A stretch of DNA of 64,000 bases from Mauremys mutica (Eukaryota > Chordata > Testudines > Geoemydidae), in NCBI RefSeq assembly GCF_020497125.1, contig NC_059073.1:11553225-11617224 (forward strand), given 5' to 3'. Under the pieces are notes generated by a model that saw only the letters and a list, made by a program, of their open reading frames with translations, had not been told where the DNA came from and did no database searches. Shown here piece by piece: positions 23,503 to 34,031 of this stretch. A program made the position numbers and the translations under genes. How positions within the stretch are numbered: the first letter of the stretch is position 1; each line of letters begins with the position of its first letter.

Positions 23503-24247
23503 TCTTTATTATCTTATGATATAGGGTGCTTTTCTTAAAGCGCCCACTGCTGGAGTCAAGTGATTTATTTGAGAATCACTGCTCTTTATTGTATTTTATT
23601 TGTTATCCAATTTTAATCGCTCGTGGTTGCAAAGAGAAACTGGAGAACGTGAATTGAGTGCATCCTAGTAGCTCAGACACCGGAAGGCAAATGAAGAGTT
23701 CCCCAGATGAATGTTTTTTGAAGATCTCATTATTTGGAAGCCAATCTCATGATTTTGGTGGGACCCAGCTCAAGGGTTTGCCATGCTTAGGCTGCCGATA
23801 CTGTGAACGTTTTTGTGCTCTCTTAGCACTAGATAATCACTTCAGGGCTGCTTCTCACTTCAGGCTGGGAGATTCTGCCTCAGTCACAGGGGTTTTAGGA
23901 GTTCCCACTAGTAGGGAAAAAATGTCCCTTGCCTAGGGGCTTGAGAGTCATAGAACTCGGAAAAGACCCAGGGTTTTCCTGGGAAACCTGATGCCCTCTC
24001 TCCTGCCTTATTCTGAGCTCAGCAGCTCAGCCCCCTTGGGCGATTGCCCCATCCTATCTCCTGATCTATGTACAGCATTGACACCTCACAGGCTAGAGGG
24101 AGATTACAGGAGAGCAGCCTCATTGTGACCTAGAGACGACATCAGCGCCTGCCTGATGCCAGAGCAGCAACCTGCCCTCAGGTGTAGCCTGGGTACTTGG
24201 TGCTGCTTTGAGCGTATCTGTGATTCTTAGTGCCTGAGCCCGGCGAA
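23503..24247. promoter_or_regulatory. 5' flank of the SPATA31-like gene, presumed promoter/5' UTR
   Basis: About 740 bases with no repeat that I recognise lie directly upstream of the first coding exon. I see no TATA box at a useful distance. The last 150 bases are moderately GC-rich, typical of a TATA-less promoter. The transcription start cannot be placed by eye. The context before the ATG is GCGAAATGA, with a purine at -3. Confidence 0.35.
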
Positions 24248-24346
24248 ATGAGATCACTCCTGCTCTTTCTCAACTCTGCCTCCTGCCTAAGGATCCTGCT
24301 GCTCTTTCTTGTGTATTATGCTGTGATCAGGCTTGCCAGATCTGAG
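24248..24346 (+). CDS. SPATA31-like gene, coding exon 1 (membrane anchor)
   Basis: There are 33 codons starting at ATG 24248. The hydrophobic core ([20 protein letters not shown]) predicts a single membrane-spanning or signal-anchor helix. The donor is GAG|GTAAGT, a perfect consensus, and the intron is phase 0. Confidence 0.75.
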
Positions 24347-27300
24347 GTAAGTGAGACTCCTAGAGAGATGGAAAGGCTGTATTGATGCCAGCTGAATGCA
24401 GGAACCAAACAGAAGTAGTTTTCAATCAGCAGGCTCGGATCATCTCCACCCAAGAGTTCTCAAAGAGCTGGCTCAGGAGGTTATTGGCCCACAGACGTTA
24501 ATGTTTTAACCAATGTAGGATTCCTGAGGGAATTCCAGAAGGCTGGAAGTGTGCTAATGTTTTGTCAATATTCAAAAAGTTACGGGGGGTTGGCCTGGCT
24601 TCTTATAGGCCATTTAGCCTGAAATAATGGACAAACAGATATGGGATTCAATCAATAAAGAATTAAAGGACGGGAATATATTCAAAGCAGGTTAACAATA
24701 TTTCATGGAAAATGGGCCATGTCAAACATAGATGTGACAAACTTAGACTTTTGAAAGGTATTGTTTTTCACAGATTCCAAGGCAAGATGGGCCCATTGTG
24801 ATCTTCTAGTCTGACCCTCCTGTCTAGCACAAGCCAAAGAACTTCCCCACAATCATGCCTAGTGCATACCTTGAATTAAAATGTCCAATCTTGATTTAAA
24901 AAATTGCCAGTGATGGAGAATCAGTCCACCATGACCTTGGTAACTTGTTCCAATGGTTAATTCCTCTCACTGTTAAAAATGGACGCTTTCTGTCTAGTCT
25001 GAATGTGTCTAGTTTCAACTTCCAGCCATTGGACCATGTGAAACCTTTCTCTGCTAGATTGAAGAGCCCATTTGTAATAATTTCTTCCCCATGTAGGTAT
25101 TTATAGACTTTTCCTCAAACCACCCTTAACCTCTTTAAGCGACATTGACTGAGCTCCTAAAGTCTATCAGTATAAGGCAGATTTTCTAATCCTTTAATCA
25201 TTCTTATGGCTCTTCTCTGAACCCTCTGCAATTTATCAACATCCTTCCTGAATGTTAGACACCAGAACTGGATGCAGAATTGCAGCAGTGGTTGCACCAG
25301 TGCCAAATACAGAGGTAAAATAACCTCTCTCCTCCAACTTGAGATTCCCCTGTTTAGGCATCCAGGAACCGCAGGACATTTGGATTAAAAATTAGCACTA
25401 TACAATATCAATGGAGCACAGGTTAAAGGGATTGAGAACAGGCTAATGTCTAACTGATAGATCTCAAAATGTAATTGTCAAAGGGCTCATCAAATGTGGG
25501 TGTTTCTAATGGGGCTTTGCAGGGATCAATACTAGGTCTGATGCTATTCAATATTTTTCAATGACTTGGAAGTAAATACAAAATTGATGCTGATAAAAAT
25601 GAGCTGATGACATGAAGATTGGCAGAATGGCAAATAACGATGAGGACAGGGCAGTCATGCAGAGAGTTCTGGAGCGTTTGTTTGGCAAATGGGGCCCATT
25701 CAAACAAAATGCATTTTCACACAGCCCAACACAGAGTTATACATGTGGGAACAAGGAGGGCCTATTCAGCTTTGGATTTACCGATCTTTAGCTTTGTATC
25801 ATCTGCAAATCTGGCCACTTCACTGTTTCCCCCTTTTCTAGATCATTTATGAAGATGTTGAAGAACTCTGGTCCCAGTCCAGATCCTTGGGGGACCTTGC
25901 TATTTATCTCTCTTCATAAACTCACCATTTATTCCTACCTTTGGTTTCCTATCTTTAAACCAGTTAGTGGTCCATGTGAAGACCTTCCCTCTTATCTCAT
26001 GACAACTTACTTTGCTTAAGAACCTTTGATGAGGGATCTTGTTAAAGGCTTTCTGAAAGTTCAGGTACACTCTATCCACCGGATCGCCCTTGTCCACATG
26101 CTTCTTCACCCCTGTAACATTACGCCCCATATTCTTCATAGAAATATTGTTCTAGGAATATGGCATAACTAAGGTATGTTTTATGCAAGAAGGGTCATGT
26201 GAGATATCCTTGGAAAGGTTCTGATTTACTGAATGGGATTATCCTATTTGGATGGATGTATCATTTCTGTATCTGAAGTTAGGAATATGGGCTCTGTATC
26301 AATTACAAAAGTGCTTGCACCAGGGGAATGCCCCCAAAGAGTAGGCAATCAGCCTGGATGGGCTATTAGGAAGGACAATAGGACAGGGAAGATGCTAATC
26401 TTCCTCCTTCCTGAGACGTTTCCTGGGATGCTGCTTTGACACTGCAGGGTCATGTGATCATGTCACCTCATAGAATTATAGAATCCATAGACTATCAGGG
26501 TTGGAAGGGACCTCAGGAGGTATCTAGTCCAAGCCCCTGCTCAAAGCAGGACTAATTCCCAACTAAATCATCCCATCCAGGGCTTTGTCAAGCCTGCCCT
26601 TAAAAACCTCTAAGGAAGGAGATTCCACCACCTCCCTAGGGAACCCATTCCAGTGCTTCACCACCCTCCTAGTGAAAAAGTTGCTCCTAATATCCAACCT
26701 AAACCTTCCCCACTGCAACTTGAGACCATTACTCCTTCTTCTGTCATCTGCTACCACTCAGAACAGTCTAGATCCATCCTCTTGGGAACTCCCTTTCAGG
26801 TAGTTGAAAGCAGCTATCAAATGCCCCCTCATTCTTCTCTTCTGCAGACTAAACAATCCCAGTTCCCTCAGATGGACATCATTTTGGACTGGTGGTATTT
26901 TTCCACTAGGATGGAGGGGCGGGGGGGTGGTCAAACTGGGAGACAAAGGATTCCTGTCATAGCCAAATCCTATTGAAGGCTTGGAAGTGAGTTAATCTAG
27001 GTTCTTCTCCACCACCTCCTTGCCCCAAAAGGAAGCCTGCTGAAAACATGTGGAGAACTAAAGGAACTAAACTGTGGGGGAGGAGGGAAGGGGCTGAGCC
27101 CAGGCGAGAAAGATCTAGCCTGTGAAGGGAATACCTGGATAGTTAAGCTGCAAGCAGTGCAGTTTACCTTCAAGAAACTTTGCAGCTCCCAAGCAAGTGG
27201 ACTGAGCTCATGCCAAACTGTTGTTGTTGTTTTTTGGTGTAAAACAGCTGCCATTTAAGGATGATCTAGGGGTTATATCAGCACTTGTTTGGGAGGACTT

Positions 27301-30300
27301 GCATAAGCCATTCATGGCTTCATCACTCAGGAGTAGCATGGCCATCCCAAATAGCTGCAGAGAAAACCCCGATATCATGCATTCCCTAAATATGTATCTA
27401 GGAAACACTGTTGTCCAGATGTCAGATTTCTCCCCCCTGGTCTGAATTCCATGCATGGTATCTGGGGTTAGTTGCATACTCTGCAATCCTAAAACCTGCA
27501 GAGTTTGATCATCTCTGCAGGAGAGAGAACTTTGCAGGCTCTCTCCTTCAATGCTTATAAACTCTGCAGGCTCCTGGTACCAGCAATCCCTGTTTCTCCA
27601 GCCCCTGGATTGTTCCAGTGACCCCTGTTATGGTTTGTGCTTTGTGCCCTATATTGGCTGCATCATACGAAAGCACAATGCCTACCCATGATGCCTCAGA
27701 GTGCAATACTCTGCCAGAAGGAAAAATTTCCCTCTGGCCCCACATGGCAATCACCTCTGGCTCATTGTTCTCCCAGGTTTATTGAGGAGTTCTCTTCTAA
27801 CCCTGCTGCTTTCTCTGTGTGTGGCAGGCTTCTCCGAGGAAGAGGAGGCCCAGAAAGACAAAAAAGAAAGCGAAAGGTAAGCAGCGCCTCACCCCACAGC
27901 TGCAGTGGCAGACTCAGGCCCCATGCAAAGCAGAGAAATAGGGTCTATTCCCCCACCTGCCTCCCCTCTTCCTGCGAAGTCACAGTCGTGCCCAGAGTCG
28001 TGCAGAGGCACTGGCTGGGGCTCCGTTCACAGGCTGCCTCTGAAATCTGGGGCAATAGGCTGCTAGGAAGCAGAGGGTGCCCAAGCAGCTCAATGTCTCC
28101 TTTATGTCTCACTTCTGGCAGCTTTTGGACGCTGTGCGCAAGAGGTGGAGGAGGCTGGTGCATCCCTAGAGGCGTGGTAAGCAATGCCCCCCTCCATGAA
28201 TCTGCAGTGGGTCAGTCCCCTCCTTTAGCGTCATGCAATTCATCCCCACCCAGGGGCAGTAGCCCGAGTAATCCCTCCCCTGCCCCGACCTATGTACCAC
28301 GCAGGCAACTCTTCTCCTTTAGACTCCTGCAATTCCTTCCCACCCTGCAGAAGTTGCCATCTCTAATCCACCCCCACACCTCGTACAGTGGGTCATTCCC
28401 TTCTTCCAGCATCATACGGCTCCTTTAACCCGGGGCAGTGGCGGGGGAGGGGTAGATTGTGTCAACTGGACTGGACCATCCTCCCCTCCCAAGAGGGGGA
28501 GAAAATGTTTTCTGGGAGCAGCCCCGTGCACCCCGGGGAGGTGAGGTGGAGAGGTCAGGAGGAAGGCTGGCCTTTCTGGTATGGTGAGTAGGGGATCCAG
28601 CAGCACTTGGGTAATGGCCCCTCCTCCAGTCCCCCAGCATAGGTTCCAAGTAGGATTTGAACCCTGGACCTTCAGCTCTGCAGCATAAAGCACCCCTTAG
28701 AGCTAAAGAAGTAGCTGCATAGTGGGTAGCTAGAGTAGGCTGTTATCCTATACGTTGATTAGCTTCTGTGGGAGGGACATGACACACATGCAGCCAGCAG
28801 AATACACACTCACCTCCTCAGCACTAGACAGGGATCACCTAACAATCCAGCTAACCCTAACCCAGAACATCCAAGGCCCGGGTATTGCAGGGGAGGAGGC
28901 TGCCTCAGTGGAGAAGGGGACAGGGAGCCTTTCGGTGCCGCCCCTCTGGGTAAAAGAGGGCCTGAGGGCAGGGCCTGCACTCAGCTATCTGCTCTCTCTG
29001 TTCCACAGCTGCCCTGTGCCCCTGGAGAAGCTCCCCTTGGCTCACAGCCTCAGGCTCGTTGAGAGGAGGCAACAGGATGTGGCCAGATACCTGGATGCAG
29101 TTCTGATACCGTAAGGCAACTGAGCGGGGGGCACCAGACGGGGGGCTGGGTGGGAGGGGATAATGAATGTAGAGAGGAGGGAGCAGGGAAAAGCAGACAC
29201 GCCAGCATCCTAAAATAACAGGTGAGATACCAGTGAAAGTGAGGTGAGGGATTATCAGAAATTAAATGCAGAGACTACAAGTTGGGGTTGTGAGTAGGAT
29301 CAAATCCTTCTGTACGGCAATATCTGCCAGCAGGCGACTGTCTCGAACCTGCCCGTGCTGTGTCTGAAAGAAAAAGCAATCCAATGACACGCTGTGAGGG
29401 GGTGTCCTCCCCACACAGGACTGGAAGGGGCTCAGGTGGCCAGGCAGGCCCATGAACTCCACAGGGTGCACCTGGAGGAAGAGCCAGGGAGCAGGGAATT
29501 GATTCCAAGCAGGCTCAGCTGGGCGGGGCCGATAAAGCCAGGAAACTGGCAAGAGACAGAAGCTGCAGCTGGGAAAGGGCAGCCCCTCCCTGGGAGGAGG
29601 GGGGAGTGTTTGGAGCTGGTGCACCCAGAGCAAGGAGGGGAACCAGGAGTAGTAGGAAGCAGTCCAGGCTGGGAGAGGAAAGCCCAGAACTGCTGGGTTG
29701 AGGGTCCCTGGCCTGGAGCCCGGTGTGAAGTGTGGGCCCAGGTTTCCCTACCAGCCACCGAGGGCACGGCCCAGACCGGCGGGGCAGTGAACAGGACTGT
29801 CTGGGTCACTGTGGGAGTGACAGGCAATTGAAGGACTGTACCCTGGAAGAGGGGGAAACGCTGAGTGGCCTAGCCAAGAAGAGGACACTGCAGTTCCTGG
29901 AATGAGAGAGAGATGATGTGACCGCATGCGACAATTGGAAGGGGCATTGGCCTCAAGAGCTAATCCCCAGAGTAGGCTCCAGACAAGCAGTGAGTGGGGC
30001 ACCCTGTGATACACCCCAAACATGAGTCATCAGCTGGGTTCAAACCCAGGACTTTCAGGACCATAGCACAGTCCCCCACCAACAGAGAAACTCCATTAAC
30101 TGGGAGCAATAGTAGGTTGTTAGCCTCTAGTGTATCAGCCATTAGAAGAGGACAGTTTTCCAGTGGGTTAGAATGTAAGAACATAAGAACAGCCAGACTG
30201 GGTCAGACCAAAGGTTCATCTAGCCCAGTATCCTGTCTTCCAAAACTGGCCAATGCCAGTGCAGCAGAGGGAATGACCAGAAGAGGGAATCATCAAATGA

Positions 30301-32914
30301 TCCATCCCCTGTCGCCCATTCCCAGCTTCAGACAAACAGAGACTAGGGACACCATCCCTGCCCATCCTAGCTAATAGCCATTGATGAATTTATCTAGTTC
30401 CTTTTATAGTTTATAATCTTGGCCTTCACAACCTCCTCTGGTGAGGGTTACACACACATGCTCACATCTTCCTCACCCAAAGCAATTGTTGTTAGCTAAT
30501 CTTTCTGTTAAAATAGCACTGGGTCCCCAATCATGCTCAAGGCCCCATTGTGCTAGGTGCTGCACATGTGCGTGTGACGAAGGGGTTATCGTTCTAGATA
30601 AAATGAGTGCCGGCTCCCCCTCTCAGTCCTTCGTTACCCAGTTGATGTCCTTGTGTCAGGCTGTGGTGTGCAATGCATGCCTAGGCACTGCCCCATTGCA
30701 CTACTGTTGGAAGGCTGTGCCCAAGCCCTGCCTTTGCTCAGCAGGGCCATGTCCCATCTGTCCCTGTCTGCTCTCTCCCACAGGCCGAGTGTGGCGACAG
30801 CCATGACGAGCCAGTTCTCCTATTCCGCTATGGAATCCACCACCTCTGCCCTCTGGAGTCCCAGCTCCTTTTCCCTGAGAGAAGCCGCCATTATTCAGTC
30901 GAAGCCCCTCTGCCACACAGGGGAGATCATGCCCTTCGCGAGCTGGGAAGGATCCACTCATCTCATCCAAGCCCAGCCTCTCTCCAAGCCTCCTGCCCAC
31001 GGCAGACGAGACCGGGGAGAGCAGACCACGGGTCTGGACCAGACTTCAGTCCATAGCTCAGACTTCGACATCCGGCAGAAGCATCTGCAGAGGCGACTGG
31101 GGGCTCCACAAACCCCCATCCCGGGGGAGCCATTACTGGGTAAGCGGGACACCAATCATCAATTGGAAGTAGACACAGATCCGCCCAAATGTGGATTTCC
31201 AGCAAAGGTCCCGGAGCCCCTCAGATCCAACACCAGCCCTCAGCGTGCACAGGAGATCCAGGAGCCATGTGTCTGCCCCTGGGGACCCCTTCCCCAAAAG
31301 GCCCATAGGATCATGGCATCCCCTGATGCCATCCTGGCCAGGCTTGTGCCCACAGCGGTGGTCGAGCTGCAGGATCACGTGGCTCAGAAATGGTGGGAGA
31401 TCCAAACGAAGGCCTTTCCTAAGATAGTGCGAGAGTCGCACAGAGATGTTCCCCTCCGGAGAGAGACTGCCCTGCCTGGGCCACTCCACGCCCCTAGGGA
31501 GCCAGGCAAGCACAGGACAGTGGCCTTCCCAACGATGGGACAACAGCCTGCCCACCCCGTCGAACTCCACATAAGGCATCAGCATCCGGTCATGCAGAGG
31601 GGGCTGCTCACCCTGGACCCAGAGCCCCCGGCAAAGCTGCCTCATGCCGTCCCAGCCAGGGGAGTCCGTGTGGAGTTTAGTGAGATGGAGACTGATTTCT
31701 TGCAGATGGGGAGGCGAAGCAAAAGCTCCTCTTCTTCCACACGTCCTCCAACGCCAGTGGAAGATATCACCATGGAGACGGGCAGGAATGATGGCGCGGC
31801 AGGAAAGCAGACTAACCCACAGCACTGCACTCTGCCAGCAGGGGTGGGTCTGACATCGCCACCTCCAGGAACCGCAATAGCAGAGAAGACACTCGCAGCG
31901 ACACTCCAAATTTATAGGAGCGAGTTGAGAAAGCCCCTTAGCAGTGTGAGCGGCACCAAAGGGACTGAAGAGAAGCTGGAGCTGCACATGGAGAGGAAGG
32001 TTCTCTTGGGAGAAGGCTCCTGCCTGCGGCCAGGGGCACAAACAGGGGAGAGCAGGGCAGATCCTCCCAGGACCCAATGGCACCAGGTTGCCCCAGAGGC
32101 ACCAGGCTCTGAGCAGCTAACAAGATCCACCCTTGACTCTCTCATTGCTGGGCAGGCTGCACACGACCTGCAGATCAAGCACCTGACGGAAATGTTGAGC
32201 AGCTCCCGCCCCTTGGCGGGCCAGGTCTCAGTTTGCCAGCAGTGCCACAAGGCATATCCAGGAAAGAGGAAGGGTGAGAAAACTCCAAAGGAGACATCTG
32301 CTGAGCTGCATGGTGTTCGAGACAGCATGGATTCACATGGCTTCAATGGAACTGTGAATTCAAAGCTCTCCAGGGACCAGCCACCAATCAGAGGCTGCGA
32401 GAAGTGTGGTAAGCATCGACAGAAGAGACCAGCTGGCTCTGCAGGTGCTGACTTGCCGGGAAGATCCCATGGAATTCCACAGCGATGGACTCCAGGAGAC
32501 TCCTCAGCATCATCCTACCACAATAAAATGCCAGTGCTGTGGCTCCTTCCAGCAGACAAGAGCAAGACGCAGGATGGAATGGGGAAAAGGGCTCCCCGCA
32601 AGCAACCAAAGATGGTGTCCGTTGCAACGAGTACAACAGGGCTTTCGCAAGCTGGGGAGAAAGCAAGTTGGAGTCCTGACGGTTCTCCCTCAAAGTCACC
32701 AAAGGCCTCCAGAGCTAGGACACCATCCCCTTCAAGGAGCAAAGTTCTCCAAAAGATGTTAATGTGCCTGAAGCAAACCTTCAGCAAGCTGCAACACAAA
32801 GTGAAGTCCCGAATGTCCAAGGACCCTCGATCCAGAACACCTGACACTAAATTTACAAAGCCACCCTTTTGGAAGGCAAGGGCCTCCAAGGGTGTCCGGT
32901 TTCCATACTACTGA
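24248..32914 (+). CDS. SPATA31-like (FAM205/SPATA31 family) protein, five-exon gene, 811 aa
   Basis: Join 24248-24346, 27828-27876, 28122-28176, 29009-29110, 30784-32914. The total is 2436 bases, exactly 812 codons including TGA. All four introns are GT-AG with phases 0, 1, 2 and 2, and every junction keeps frame, which is strong evidence for a real gene. Residues 4-28 form a hydrophobic membrane segment. Residues 34-50 are very basic ([16 protein letters not shown]). Exon 3 has an acidic CAQEVEEA motif. Exon 5 encodes about 710 residues: an amphipathic [12 protein letters not shown]...VRES block (294-320), CQQC (586-589), CEKC (640-643) and a basic Ser/Arg-Pro-rich C-terminus. The N-terminal membrane anchor, tiny second and third exons and giant last exon match the SPATA31/FAM205 spermatogenesis-associated layout. 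Family function (spermatid/acrosome) is inference. It could be a lineage-specific testis gene only distantly related. Confidence 0.72.
24510..25770 (+). mobile_element. CR1 LINE RT fragment in intron 1, split by an antisense CR1
   Basis: The left part (24510-24750) contains the RT entry words 'ggaattccagaaggctggaa' and 'gggaatatattcaaagcagg'. The right part (25386-25770) resumes with 'ggggctttgcagggatcaatac', the GLPQGS-like RT region, and 'ttcaatatttttcaatgactt'. Between them lies an oppositely oriented CR1 (24765-25385). Confidence 0.75.
24765..25385 (-). mobile_element. CR1 LINE (antisense) in intron 1
   Basis: It begins with 'cacagattccaaggcaaga' and 'cattgtgatcttctagtctgac', the reverse complement of a CR1 3' end. 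It proceeds through 'ctgaaccctctgcaatttatc' and 'caccagaactggatgcag', the RT C-terminal block. It is inserted in the sense CR1 described above. Confidence 0.85.
25780..26125 (-). mobile_element. CR1 LINE RT fragment (antisense) in intron 1
   Basis: The minus-strand frame at 26139-25900 encodes [20 protein letters not shown], a CR1 RT block with the usual 'DFSKAFD' partly lost. The following antisense sequence matches the GSVLGP...ADDTK region ('ccagatccttgggggacc', 'tagctttgtatcatctgcaaa'). Confidence 0.85.
26135..26464 (+). repeat. LTR-like repeat, partial
   Basis: It shares the order 'tgagatatccttggaaaggtt', 'gattatcctatttgga', 'tgtatctgaagttaggaatat' with the LTR-like block inside the Maverick at 34851-35480. 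It lacks the TATA-containing 3' half. Confidence 0.5.
26465..26900 (-). mobile_element. CR1 LINE 3' portion (antisense) in intron 1
   Basis: It contains 'tagaattatagaatccatag', 'ctatcagggttggaagggacct', 'caaagcaggactaattcccaac' and, read on the minus strand, the [20 protein letters not shown] and [15 protein letters not shown] blocks. This is the same subfamily as 11385-12165. Confidence 0.92.
26901..27827. other. Remainder of intron 1
   Basis: No coding exon is recognised before the acceptor at 27826-27827. The acceptor is preceded by a pyrimidine-rich 'cctgctgctttctctgtg' tract. Confidence 0.4.
27828..27876 (+). CDS. SPATA31-like gene, coding exon 2 (basic linker)
   Basis: The exon is 49 bases: 16 codons plus one base. 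The acceptor is gtggcag|GC and the donor AAAG|GTAAGC, giving a phase 1 intron. The peptide [16 protein letters not shown] is almost entirely basic. SPATA31 proteins carry a comparable basic cluster just after the membrane segment. Confidence 0.7.
28122..28176 (+). CDS. SPATA31-like gene, coding exon 3
   Basis: The exon is 55 bases. The acceptor is ttctggcag|CT and the donor GTG|GTAAGC, giving a phase 2 intron. It encodes [17 protein letters not shown] between split codons. The C..E.EEA pattern recalls the short Cys/Glu-rich exon of SPATA31 proteins. The other two frames do not keep the joined frame open. Confidence 0.65.
28177..29008. other. Intron 3 (tRNA-like relic inside)
   Basis: At 28648-28690, 'gtaggatttgaaccctggacc' is an antisense B-box-like sequence of a tRNA-derived repeat. 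The rest is GC-rich unique-looking DNA. The 263 aa frame at 27637-28428 crosses exons 2 and 3 out of frame and is a chance frame. Confidence 0.4.
29009..29110 (+). CDS. SPATA31-like gene, coding exon 4
   Basis: The exon is 102 bases. The acceptor is ctgttccacag|CT and the donor ACC|GTAAGG, giving a phase 2 intron. It encodes a likely helix ([19 protein letters not shown]). The joined frame enters at the second position of a Cys codon and leaves with CC, completed by the G opening exon 5. Confidence 0.68.
29111..30171. repeat. Intron 4, first part: GA-rich LTR-like repeat
   Basis: The 29395-29990 stretch is purine-rich with 'ccagccaccgagggcac', similar in style to 18723-19260. It is probably a solo LTR of an old endogenous retroelement, without definable ends. 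No coding exon is seen. Confidence 0.35.
30172..30450 (-). mobile_element. CR1 LINE 3' end (antisense) in intron 4
   Basis: It contains 'gtaagaacataagaacagcc', 'gactgggtcagaccaaagg', 'gggaatcatcaaatgatcca' and 'ttcacaacctcctctgg', the standard reverse-complement CR1 3' UTR. Confidence 0.93.
30784..32914 (+). CDS. SPATA31-like gene, coding exon 5 (large terminal exon)
   Basis: The exon is 2131 bases. The acceptor tctcccacag|GC at 30782-30783 matches the phase 2 end of exon 4. It stays open for 709 codons to TGA 32912-32914, far longer than chance at this composition. The encoded region is Pro/Ser/Arg-rich and probably largely disordered, with two CxxC pairs (CQQC, CEKC), an amphipathic helix near its first third and a basic C-terminus ([20 protein letters not shown]). 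An upstream in-frame ATG at 30653 lies in the intron and is not needed. The last ~25 codons and 3' flank recur at 33195-33263 and 39563-39835. Confidence 0.78.
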
Positions 32915-33194
32915 ATCTCACCCTGCCAGCATGCCCACTAACAGCAGGGGCCCACAAATTCCAACCTCTCCCTATCATCCAGTGGGCCCGGTAAGCATGG
33001 GCTAAAGTGGCTGAGAAGAATGGCTTGTTGTCCTGGGACACAGAGACTGATGTATAAGTGACTCTCCTTGGGGTCTGACATTTAAACCGAGATTCCAAGA
33101 TGAAGGGGGGCCTGGGACCTTGGATGAGATTGAGCATGTGGCTAGCTCACTGGATTTATTACTTTACTTCATTCGGGTCAAGAATCAATCCTTC
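32915..33194 (+). other. 3' flank/3' UTR of the SPATA31-like gene, copy 1
   Basis: After TGA, about 230 bases are repeated with roughly 85-90% identity at 39580-39835 ('caccctgccagcatgccca', 'gtcctgggacacagagactg', 'agattccaagatgaa'). No AATAAA is present here. One lies at 39950-39955 beyond the second copy. Confidence 0.6.
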
Positions 33195-33263
33195 CTTCAA
33201 GAAGAGCTGACACAAAATTTACAAAGCCACCCTTTTGGAAGGCAAGGGCCTCTAAGTGTGTCC
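33195..33263 (+). pseudogene. Duplicated last coding segment of the SPATA31-like gene, left part
   Basis: 'aatttacaaagccacccttt' and 'ggaaggcaagggcctctaag' repeat the coding sequence at 32850-32893. The duplicate is cut at 33263 by the Maverick and resumes at 39563 with 'gatttccatactactgaat', which includes the stop codon. The pre-insertion junction matches the intact gene. Confidence 0.85.
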
Positions 33264-34031
33264 AGTAGTACTATTAGGGCCCTACCATCAATCAAACACA
33301 AACCGGCCCTTTGACTCCTAAAACCCCGCCCCTTGACCACTTAAACCCCACCCACCTATCACCAGAAGTCCCACCCACAGGGTATTACTTCCAGGGTCAA
33401 GGAGGACACATGACCGGAAGCAAAGTATGTCATGTGACCCCTCTAAGAACTCCTCCCACTGCCCTCTACCAATCAGGAGAGGTTTCGCCCTCATAGGCCT
33501 ACCCGGAGAGGGGATTTGACCAATCAGGGGTGTTCCAGGGTGGGGTGACCCTTCCGGATGTGGCTCGTGTGACCCCTCTAAGAACTCCTCCCACTGCACT
33601 CTACCAATCGCGGTGGGTTTCGGCTACATAGGACCACCCTGAGAGCAGATTTGACCAATCGGTGGTGTTCCGGGACGGGGTGACCTGTCCAGATGAGGGT
33701 CATGTGACCCTTCTAAGAACTCCTCCCAGCGCCCTCTGCCAATCAGAGCGCAACACTATCACCCCATAAGTCCCAGCACCAGGGCAGAAGAAGCCATCTT
33801 TTACCAAGGACACGTGCTTTTGAAATCGTGGAAGCATAGACTCCTTCACCACCCCTGGTGAGAACTTCAGACTTTGTGTTAGCCCCGAGGGCCTTTGGAC
33901 TTGTGTGGAGAAAGCGCTACATGAGCGACAGTTCCCACGAGGGCCCTTTGACTCAGCCATTGATGGATACGTTGGAACCTAAAACCCAAAGTCTCGTGAG
34001 GCACGCTGATGAGTGTGATGTCCTCTCATTT
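33264..34031 (+). repeat. Maverick terminal inverted repeat, left
   Basis: It pairs with 38793-39556 in inverted orientation. The shared core starts at 'cctaccatcaatcaaac' and ends near 'cctctcattt'. It contains the 135-bp tandem units and the 5' part of an exon whose start MSDSSHEGP is conserved in both repeats. Confidence 0.92.
33432..33755 (+). promoter_or_regulatory. Tandem 135-bp CCAAT-box units in the Maverick left TIR
   Basis: The word 'gtgacccctctaagaactcc' starts at 33434, 33569 and 33704 (third copy 'gtgacccttctaag'), an exact 135-base period. Each unit has one or two CCAATC(A/G) motifs (CCAAT box). The units lie directly upstream of the spliced gene at 33921. The right TIR retains the same spacing (about 39116, 39250, 39385). 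A promoter or enhancer role is inferred. Confidence 0.6.

Noticed and set aside
27637..28428. 263 aa open frame
   Set aside because: It runs across introns and exons 2 and 3 in another frame, is Ser/Pro-rich and is explained by GC content.
30653..30783. Upstream extension of the large exon frame to ATG 30653
   Set aside because: The stretch contains the intron 4 acceptor at 30782-30783, which fits the phase of exon 4 exactly. The upstream frame is intronic.
31133..32083. 316 aa open frame on the minus strand
   Set aside because: It lies wholly antisense to the large exon of the SPATA31-like gene, has no splice context and is a shadow of codon use in that exon.
33858..33920. Start of the Maverick spliced gene at ATG 33858
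   Set aside because: The corresponding position in the right inverted repeat is GTG, whereas the ATG at 33921 is conserved in both.
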